12,122 nt of DNA from an uncultured Bacilli bacterium (GTDB lineage: Bacteria; Bacillota_I; Bacilli_A; RF39; UBA660): contig CAKOJI010000031.1 in NCBI GenBank assembly GCA_934089255.1, positions 1 to 12,122 on the forward strand, given 5' to 3'. This document shows, in pieces, positions 8,081 to 12,122 of the stretch. Below the pieces are notes generated by a model, which saw nothing but the letters and a program-made list of their open reading frames with translations, did no database searches and was not told the origin of the DNA. The position numbers and the translations under genes are program-made. How positions within the stretch are numbered: the stretch's first letter is position 1; the number at the start of each line of letters is the position of its first letter.

Positions 8081-9085
8081 ATGGATACTAGTTTACTAAT
8101 ATTAATTATTACTCAAGTAATATTACTAAGTATAATATTTACAGTAGTCTATATATTTATTATGAATAGAATATCTATTGATTTAAATAAAAGATTTGAA
8201 AATTATTCATTAACTAGTATCAAAGATGATAGTGTACCTTTTTTTGACAGAATGTATGCTTTTATATGGAAAATAATAAAGAGTATAAGTAAGTTTCTAA
8301 ATAAAAGTGAATTACTAAGAAATTATGGTAAAAAATATAATAAATATATTTCATATAATGAATTAGAAATAAAAAGTGGAATAGATTATGTATCAATAAA
8401 ATTTATAGTAAGTTTTATATTAGGTTTAACATACTTAATTTCTACTTTTATAAGAATTAAATATAATAATATGTTTTTACTACTAATACTATTTGGAAGT
8501 TTCTTCTTAATGGATGTATATTATAGTATTAACTATAAAAGAAAAAGAAAAAGAATAGAAAATGATTTATTAAGCGCAATAATTGTAATGAATAATGCAT
8601 TTAAAAGCGGTATGAATATTTTACAAGCCGTACAAATAGTAGAACAAGAGTTAACTGGTCCAATACAAGAAGAATTTAAAAAAATAAGTCTAGATATAAA
8701 ATATGGATTAAGCTTAGAAACTGTATTTAATAGATTTTATAAAAGAGTTAAAATAGACGATATAAAATACTTAACTAGTAGTTTATCTTTAATAAATAAA
8801 ACAGGAGGTAATATAATTAAAGTATTTGAATCCATAGAAAAGAATTTTTATGATAAAATGAAAATTAAAGAAGAAATGAATTCATTAACTAGTAGTAGTT
8901 TATTTATGTTTAGATTACTACTAATTATGCCTATATTACTAATAATTGTTGTACTAGTATTAAATCCTACATACTTTTTACCATTAATAGAAACAGTAAT
9001 AGGTAAAGTAATAATAGCAACAATTATAATATTATATATACTTTATGTTATAGTAATTAGAAAAGTATTAAAGGTGGATGTATAA
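8081..9085 (+). CDS. tadB: Tad inner platform protein TadB (T2SSF domain)
   Basis: 334-residue polytopic membrane protein. Hydrophobic segments lie at about residues 4-27, 107-125, 131-148, 276-297 and 308-327. Between the central pair and the C-terminal pair is a cytoplasmic helical T2SSF (GspF-like) domain, with the typical patterns NAFKSGMNILQAV (about 171-183) and NKTGGNIIKVFESI (about 237-250). TadB and TadC together form the membrane platform on which TadA acts to extrude pilin subunits. The AGAGGT ribosome site (about 8068-8073) and 15-base gap place it in the same operon as TadA. The order A-B-C is the conserved Tad order and supports calling this gene TadB rather than TadC. Confidence 0.88.
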   Translation: MDTSLLILIITQVILLSIIFTVVYIFIMNRISIDLNKRFENYSLTSIKDDSVPFFDRMYAFIWKIIKSISKFLNKSELLRNYGKKYNKYISYNELEIKSGIDYVSIKFIVSFILGLTYLISTFIRIKYNNMFLLLILFGSFFLMDVYYSINYKRKRKRIENDLLSAIIVMNNAFKSGMNILQAVQIVEQELTGPIQEEFKKISLDIKYGLSLETVFNRFYKRVKIDDIKYLTSSLSLINKTGGNIIKVFESIEKNFYDKMKIKEEMNSLTSSSLFMFRLLLIMPILLIIVVLVLNPTYFLPLIETVIGKVIIATIIILYILYVIVIRKVLKVDV

Positions 9086-9086
9086 T

Positions 9087-9773
9087 ATGTTTGATAAATT
9101 ATATAGAAAAAGTACAATAAATAGAATAAATAAAAAATTTAAATTATTAGGTTGTGATAAAAAAAATAAAGCAACCATATTTCTAAATTGTAGACTTATA
9201 ACTACAATTTTAGTATTTATATTATTTATGTTAAATAGTGATAAAGGATACATTTATGGTCCAATAGTATCAATATTAGTATATATATCTTTTGAATATG
9301 TACTAGATAATAAAATAAAAAAACGTGCTAATAAATTAAATTATGAAGCTATATTTTATTTTCAAGTCCTAGCATTAACTTTAGAAGCAGGAAAAAACTT
9401 ACAAGGTGGTATAGAACTAGCTAGTAAATCTATTGATAATGAACTAAGCCAGGAATTTATTAAAACACTAAACGAAGTTAAAATGGGTCAAAGTCTAACA
9501 CAAAGTTTAACAAATATGAAATCTAGAATACCTAGTGAAGAAATAAATACTGTATTATTAAATATTACACAATCTCAAATATTTGGTAATAATATAATAG
9601 ATTCTTTAAACAATCAAATAGATTACTTAAGAGATAAAAAATTATTAAATATTAAAGGAAAAATAAATAAAATGCCAGTTAAAATAAGTGTTATATCTGT
9701 TATATTTATAATACCAATAGTATTACTTTTAATATTAGGACCAGTAGTAATAAACCTATTGATAAATACTTAA
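9087..9773 (+). CDS. tadC: Tad inner platform protein TadC (T2SSF domain)
   Basis: 228 residues from the ATG at 9087. AAGGTGG (9071-9077) lies 9 bases upstream; the in-frame ATG at 9078 abuts the ribosome site and is unlikely to be used. Hydrophobic segments are at about 31-48, 57-72 and 202-226, with a T2SSF-type helical domain in between (LTLEAGKNLQGGIELA at about 97-112). This is the second, shorter platform protein that pairs with TadB in Tad systems. Only one base separates it from the tadB stop, so the two are almost certainly co-translated. It is the last gene of the recognisable Tad set; a new promoter lies in its final bases. TadC proteins in other lineages are often nearer 280-310 residues, so this one is compact. 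Confidence 0.85.
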   Translation: MFDKLYRKSTINRINKKFKLLGCDKKNKATIFLNCRLITTILVFILFMLNSDKGYIYGPIVSILVYISFEYVLDNKIKKRANKLNYEAIFYFQVLALTLEAGKNLQGGIELASKSIDNELSQEFIKTLNEVKMGQSLTQSLTNMKSRIPSEEINTVLLNITQSQIFGNNIIDSLNNQIDYLRDKKLLNIKGKINKMPVKISVISVIFIIPIVLLLILGPVVINLLINT

Positions 9774-9799
9774 AAAAAATATATAATTAATGTGAGGTG
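9759..9799 (+). promoter_or_regulatory. Sigma-A-type promoter and ribosome site for the TM2 gene
   Basis: TTGATA (9759-9764) and TATAAT (9782-9787) are separated by exactly 17 bases, a near-consensus vegetative promoter. The -35 box lies inside the tadC coding end. GAGGTG (9794-9799) is the ribosome site, 5 bases before the ATG at 9805. The predicted transcript start falls at or next to the ribosome site, so the leader is very short. No terminator is visible after tadC, so read-through from the Tad operon is also possible. Confidence 0.6.
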
Positions 9800-9804
9800 T
9801 TTAT

Positions 9805-10191
9805 ATGAGCAAATTTTGTATGAATTGTGGACAAGAGTTAGATGATAATGCTAGTTTTTGTTTTAATTGTGGTAAGAATACTAATAATAATGAAACTAAA
9901 GAAGAAAATGTAAATAAAACTGAAACAACTAGTAAAACTAATACTATTACAAATAACTACAATAAAAAAAGTAAAGTAGCAGCAGGATTACTTGGAATAT
10001 TCTTAGGTGCATTTGGAGTACATAACTTTTATTTAGGTTATAATAGCAAAGCTACTGCACAATTATTAATCACTGTATTAACGTGTGGAGTATTAAGTTT
10101 TGTAAGTGGTATATGGGGATTTATAGAAGGAATATTTATACTAACAGGATCAATTAATGTTGATGCTGACGGAGTACCACTTGGAGAATAA
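9805..10191 (+). CDS. Zinc-ribbon and TM2 domain membrane protein
   Basis: 128-residue protein of two parts. Residues 1-23 are a short zinc ribbon with two CxxC pairs (Cys5/Cys8 and Cys19/Cys22; FCMNCG and FCFNCG). A polar Asn/Thr/Lys-rich linker runs to about residue 53. From about 56 to 118 is a TM2 domain: two membrane helices with the signature GAFGVHNFYLGY (68-79). TM2 proteins are widespread small membrane proteins of unknown biochemical role, and the zinc ribbon suggests a cytoplasmic protein-interaction or metal-binding module. The gene overlaps the following DUF2752-type gene by 35 bases. Domain identity is firm; function is unknown, and a link to the pilus is only by proximity. Confidence 0.88.
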   Translation: MSKFCMNCGQELDDNASFCFNCGKNTNNNETKEENVNKTETTSKTNTITNNYNKKSKVAAGLLGIFLGAFGVHNFYLGYNSKATAQLLITVLTCGVLSFVSGIWGFIEGIFILTGSINVDADGVPLGE

Positions 10192-10546
10192 AAAAGAAGT
10201 TAATATATTAGTGATAAGTGGAATACTATTTCTACTTATCATTTTATTTTTCAAACCAATATGTATATTTAAAAAAATATTTAATATTCCATGTATCACA
10301 TGTGGTATGACTAGAGCATTAAAATGTATATTAAAATTAGATTTAATAAATGCAATTAAATATAATATACTAAGTATTCCATTATTTATATTTATTATAG
10401 CATTCTTTACACTATATATAATTTCAATTGTATTAAATAAAAATTATATATATAAATTTTATAACTATATAGTAAAAAACATTAGAATATATATAATATT
10501 AGTAATAATATCTTACATAATTAATTTAGTTGTATATTTTAAATAA
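10157..10546 (+). CDS. DUF2752-type small membrane protein
   Basis: Up to 129 residues. The motif IPCITCGMTRA (residues 44-54, Cys46 and Cys49) matches the (C)PxCGxTRA signature of DUF2752, a family of small membrane proteins of unknown function. Hydrophobic segments are at about 17-32, 72-92 and 110-127. The start is uncertain: the ATG at 10157 has AGGA 7 bases upstream but makes the gene overlap the TM2 gene by 35 bases. A TTG at 10181 has GGAG 6 bases upstream and would leave a more natural N-terminus close to the first membrane helix. Translation is probably coupled to the TM2 gene. In my general knowledge TM2 and DUF2752 proteins are often neighbours, which suggests a joint membrane role, but neither has a defined activity. 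Confidence 0.78.
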   Translation: MLMLTEYHLENKKEVNILVISGILFLLIILFFKPICIFKKIFNIPCITCGMTRALKCILKLDLINAIKYNILSIPLFIFIIAFFTLYIISIVLNKNYIYKFYNYIVKNIRIYIILVIISYIINLVVYFK

Positions 10547-10578
10547 ATATTATATAATATATCTTACTTAAAGGAGAA
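10530..10578 (+). promoter_or_regulatory. Putative promoter and strong ribosome site for the 228-residue protein
   Basis: TTGTAT (10530-10535) and TATAAT (10553-10558) are 17 bases apart. The -10 is perfect and the -35 is weak (TTG only). AAAGGAGAA (about 10570-10578) is a near-ideal ribosome site before the ATG at 10585. In DNA this AT-rich a TATAAT arises easily by chance, so the correct spacing is the main support. Confidence 0.45.
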
Positions 10579-10584
10579 ATAAAT

Positions 10585-11271
10585 ATGGGAATATTAAATG
10601 ATTTAAAAAGATATAGCACATTAATAAGAAAATTTAATAAAATAAGTGATAATTTAAAAATATTAGGTAGAAATGAACATATTAAAAAATTTAATTTAAT
10701 GAAAAATAATATAAATTTTAATAAAATAACTATGCCTAAAGATAATAAAATAGTATTTAATGGTAAAAGAATATATAGTATAGAATTTATACCTTCTATA
10801 GAATATTATAGTAAAATAATAATAGAAGATGAAACTAAAGAAATATATATTAGATATGATATAGAATTTAATAATTTAATGTTAACAGAGAAGAAAATGT
10901 TATTATCTAAGTTAGATGATTATTTAAAAGAAATAACTGATTATAAAGAATATATTTGTGGTTATTTAAATAAACAAGTTATTGATATAACTGATACCAG
11001 TGATATGATAAATAAAAAAACATACGAAGAATTATTATATGATTACGATAATAAAGTATTATTAAAAAGAGTATGTAATGAAGTAGAAGATGATGTTATT
11101 GGTATTAAGGGAGAATTTAATATACCTTATTTAGATATTAACGAAGATAATAATTATAAAGATTTTAATGATATATTTAAAAAGAATAATTGTTTTATAG
11201 AATATGATTTAGATAAATTTATATCTTTATCAAATAAACATATAAAAAAATTAATTAAAGATAATAATTAA
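10585..11271 (+). CDS. Hypothetical soluble protein, 228 residues
   Basis: I do not recognise this protein. It is rich in Lys, Asn, Ile, Asp and Tyr, has no signal peptide and no membrane helix, and should be cytoplasmic. The N-terminal 50 residues are basic and helical in character. A middle part of alternating hydrophobic residues (about 55-95; IVFNGKRIYSIEFIPSIEYY, then IYIRYDIEF) suggests a small beta sheet. The C-terminal half is acidic and helical. Cysteines are scattered (Cys125 and two later) without a metal-binding pattern. A very strong ribosome site and an apparent promoter argue that it is a real, separately expressed gene, and codon use matches its neighbours. It could be a lineage-specific protein associated with the Tad or TM2 genes, but only proximity supports that. 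Confidence 0.75.
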   Translation: MGILNDLKRYSTLIRKFNKISDNLKILGRNEHIKKFNLMKNNINFNKITMPKDNKIVFNGKRIYSIEFIPSIEYYSKIIIEDETKEIYIRYDIEFNNLMLTEKKMLLSKLDDYLKEITDYKEYICGYLNKQVIDITDTSDMINKKTYEELLYDYDNKVLLKRVCNEVEDDVIGIKGEFNIPYLDINEDNNYKDFNDIFKKNNCFIEYDLDKFISLSNKHIKKLIKDNN

Positions 11272-11280
11272 TTTTTTTCT
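11244..11280. terminator. AT-only terminator overlapping the stop of the 228-residue gene
   Basis: Seven A followed by TTAATTA (11244-11257) pair perfectly with TAATTAATTTTTTT (11265-11278), a 14-base-pair stem with a 7-base loop that ends in T7 on the plus strand. The TAA stop (11269-11271) lies in the 3' arm. Because the 5' arm starts with A7, the same structure could also stop leftward transcription. There are no G-C pairs, so efficiency is uncertain, but the location at the gene end supports it. Confidence 0.6.
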
Positions 11281-11334
11281 TATACAACATTATTCGACAA
11301 TATATGCCTAATTAATATGCTAGTATACATAACC

Positions 11335-11554
11335 AGAACATTTAAGTTTTAGTGTCTACCTAATCTATAAAATTATAGAAAGGGTACTAATTTATGAGTA
11401 ATAAATATTCCTAATAGTTAGTGTTGTCATTATTTATCTTTTCCTACAAAAATAAATTATAGGCAATAAAAAAGACACTAAATTTAATTATGTTAATAAT
11501 TAAATAAGAGTGTCAAACCTCTAACAAGGTAGACATTTCTTTCTTAAATGTTCT
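11335..11554. mobile_element. MITE-like or deleted IS element with terminal inverted repeats
   Basis: A two-block inverted repeat bounds about 220 bases without a long ORF. On the left, AGAACATTTAAG (11335-11346), a 6-base gap, then TGTCTACCT (11353-11361). On the right, AGGTAGACA (11527-11535), a 7-base gap, then CTTAAATGTTCT (11543-11554). Both blocks match perfectly in inverted orientation (21 bases). Weaker similarity continues outward (ATAA-C), and TAGTA occurs on both flanks (11321-11325 and 11567-11571), a possible target duplication of a 241-base element. The inside holds only a tiny ORF (AAAGGG then ATG at 11394, stop after six codons) and a leftward terminator. The best reading is a non-autonomous element or deletion derivative of an insertion sequence; I could not assign the family. 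Confidence 0.6.
11468..11514 (-). terminator. Leftward rho-independent terminator inside the repeat element
   Basis: GACACT (11474-11479) pairs with AGTGTC (11509-11514). Inside, after a small internal loop, ATTTAATTAT (11482-11491) pairs with ATAATTAAAT (11496-11505) around a GTTA loop. On the minus strand the hairpin is followed by T6 (complement of A6 at 11468-11473), so it would stop transcription running right to left. No minus-strand gene remains beside it, which fits its being the leftover 3' end of a lost transposase gene or a block to outward transcription. Confidence 0.65.
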
Positions 11555-11647
11555 AAGTTTATCACATAGTACTAAAAAATTTCAAAAAAAATATATTTAC
11601 AAAACAACTATTATTTGCTATTATTTTTATAGGGTAGTGATACTCAA

Positions 11648-11709
11648 TGTTGATTATTTGTACATAATAATTCGCAATTATTTTGTACATTTTAATTCGC
11701 AAATCAACA
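11648..11709. repeat. 62 bp repeat cluster, resembling an IS21-type element end
   Basis: TGTTGATT (11648-11655) and AATCAACA (11702-11709) are perfect inverted repeats. Between them lie two direct repeats of 21 bases, 25 bases apart (11657-11677 and 11682-11702), which differ at only two positions; each begins TTTGTACAT and ends AATTCGCAA. The first also forms a 31-base palindrome (11659-11689): TGTACA, T, AATAATT, loop CGC, AATTATT, T, TGTACA. IS21-family elements are known for TG...CA tips with iterated internal repeats that bind transposase, and this layout fits, with the tip probably at 11709. No istA or istB gene is present. The alternative is a regulator-binding site cluster for the downstream gene. 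Confidence 0.5.
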
Positions 11710-11775
11710 CAAAATAAATAAATTTTCTATTCATAAAAAAGATGAATTTAAGACTGTATAACTTCTCTCCCGACC

Positions 11776-11805
11776 CTGAAAATACTCGGGGGGGGGGGTT
11801 ATAAA
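11776..11805 (+). promoter_or_regulatory. Putative promoter with G11 tract in the spacer
   Basis: CTGAAA (11776-11781, 4 of 6 to TTGACA) and TATAAA (11800-11805, 5 of 6 to TATAAT) are 18 bases apart. Eleven of the spacer bases are the G run, so losing one G would give the optimal 17. Transcription would begin near 11812, downstream of most of the hairpin's 5' arm. Promoter spacers made of homopolymers are a known basis of phase variation (for example the poly-G spacer of Neisseria porA). This reading competes with the attenuator reading of the same bases. Confidence 0.4.
11788..11798 (+). repeat. Homopolymeric G11 tract
   Basis: Eleven consecutive G in DNA that is otherwise strongly AT-rich; no other G run in the window comes near this length. 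Such tracts slip during replication. It lies 59 bases before the start codon of the SipW-type secreted protein. The length itself could be affected by sequencing or assembly error. Confidence 0.95.
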
Positions 11806-11857
11806 GAAGTAAAAATATATAGTCTTTTTTGTGTGATTAAAGAAGGGAGAAAATATA

Positions 11858-12122
11858 ATGAATAGAAAACAAAAAATAATAATAAGTGTAACAGGAATAT
11901 TTATAGTGCTATTAATATTAGTTGGACTAACTTATGCATACTTTTTAACTAGAATACAAGGTAATACAAATACTAAATCTATAAGTGTTACAACAGCAGA
12001 TTTAAAACTAACTTATGGAGATGGAAATACACAAGTATTAGCACCAGATACAAAACTACTTCCTAGTAGTGATGCAATAGGTACTAAGGATTTTACTGTT
12101 ACAAATGAAGGAAACAGTAAAA
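11858..12122 (+). CDS. SipW-type signal peptide surface protein, N-terminal part (truncated by window end)
   Basis: Open from the ATG at 11858 to the end of the window (88 residues seen). AAGGGAG (11843-11849) is a strong ribosome site 8 bases upstream. The N-terminus MNRKQK is followed by a hydrophobic stretch (about residues 7-24) and the motif GLTYAYFLTR (about 23-32), the signature of SipW-dependent signal peptides found in TasA/camelysin-like and related secreted proteins of Bacillota. The mature part starts with Thr/Asn/Gly-rich beta-type sequence (SISVTTADLKLTYGDG, then DFTVTNEGNS), as expected for a TasA-like or Ig-like extracellular beta domain. It is likely exported and processed by a SipW-type signal peptidase that is not in this window. 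The C-terminal part, and thus the exact family, cannot be seen. The gene is monocistronic so far as visible and is preceded by the G11 hairpin. Confidence 0.85.
   Translation, partial: MNRKQKIIISVTGIFIVLLILVGLTYAYFLTRIQGNTNTKSISVTTADLKLTYGDGNTQVLAPDTKLLPSSDAIGTKDFTVTNEGNSK

Larger units (their letters stand above)
11750..11830 (+). terminator. Long hairpin with U tract upstream of the SipW-type gene (putative attenuator)
   Basis: AAGACTGTATA (11750-11760) pairs with TATATAGTCTT (11816-11826) over 11 positions with one G-U pair. The same helix continues with ACTTCT (11761-11766) against AGAAGT (11805-11810), leaving five A bulged on the 3' side. Inside, CCCGA (11769-11773) pairs with TCGGG (11786-11790), whose G's are the first of the G11 run; a second CCC (11774-11776) could pair in another register. 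T6 (11825-11830) follows directly, as in intrinsic terminators. It lies 27 bases before the start of the next gene, where a terminator would act as an attenuator if transcription starts upstream. I do not recognise a known riboswitch class. Confidence 0.55.

Noticed and set aside
9068..9253. Minus-strand ORF of 61 residues over the tadB/tadC junction
   Set aside because: Overlaps two well-supported genes and consists of low-complexity hydrophobic sequence produced by AT-rich antisense DNA.
11394..11414. Tiny ORF (ATG at 11394 behind AAAGGG) as a leader peptide or small gene
   Set aside because: It has only six codons before TAA and lies inside the repeat element. More likely a relic of a transposase start or chance; there is no evidence of translation.
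11648..11709. CRISPR-like array from the two 21-base direct repeats
   Set aside because: Only two units with a 4-base gap, too short for spacers, no cas genes, and bounded by inverted repeats as in an insertion-sequence end.
11750..11830. T-box or known riboswitch in the leader of the SipW-type gene
   Set aside because: No T-box core or antiterminator (UGGN) pattern and no recognisable consensus of the common riboswitch classes; only a hairpin plus U tract is supported.
1..12122. Alternative genetic code (TGA as Trp), suggested by the absence of TGA among the gene stops and the Mycoplasmatota-like composition
   Set aside because: Trp codons checked in rpoB and rpoC are TGG, and no recognised gene needs in-frame TGA read-through. 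Lack of TGA stops in about ten genes is expected in AT-rich genomes.

Overview
This is a very AT-rich stretch with Bacilli-type genes, consistent with a low-GC Bacillota or Mycoplasmatota-like (gut RF39-type) bacterium. That placement is inference: the RpoB and RpoC sequences look Bacilli-like, Shine-Dalgarno sites are strong (AGGAGG variants), Trp is encoded by TGG in the genes inspected, and the last gene carries a SipW-type signal peptide. All gene ends seen are TAA or TAG. No gene could be matched to a named species.

Layout: (1) 1-5036, the 3' part of rpoB (447 residues) and complete rpoC, joined by a TAATG stop/start overlap. (2) 5037-5210, three AT-rich inverted repeats, the last a likely rpoC terminator, followed by an extended -10 promoter. 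(3) 5211-9773, a tightly packed six-gene Tad (tight adherence, type IVc pilus-like) operon: two small pseudopilin-like proteins (TadE and TadE/F-like), a TadZ/CpaE-like MinD-type ATPase, the TadA/CpaF secretion ATPase, and the TadB and TadC membrane platform proteins. No Flp major pilin, prepilin peptidase or outer-membrane component is in the window. (4) 9805-10546, a zinc-ribbon/TM2 membrane protein overlapping a DUF2752-type membrane protein, behind its own good promoter. (5) 10585-11271, an unrecognised soluble protein with its own promoter and a terminator overlapping its stop codon. (6) 11272-11857, a 586-base non-coding region holding what look like two mobile-element relics: a roughly 220-240 bp MITE-like inverted-repeat element containing a leftward terminator, and a 62 bp repeat cluster resembling an IS21-type end. 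After these comes a large hairpin with an 11-base G run. (7) 11858-12122, the start of a secreted protein with a SipW-type signal peptide, cut by the window end.

Working together: the Tad genes would build a cell-surface pilus or pseudopilus. Two cytoplasmic ATPases (TadZ for positioning, TadA for assembly) act on the TadB/TadC membrane platform, and the TadE-like proteins are substrates of a prepilin peptidase encoded elsewhere. The most interesting signal is the G11 tract just upstream of the SipW-type surface protein gene. It sits between plausible -35 and -10 boxes and also inside a long terminator-like hairpin. Both placements suggest length-dependent (phase-variable) expression of a surface protein, although no switching can be shown from one sequence.
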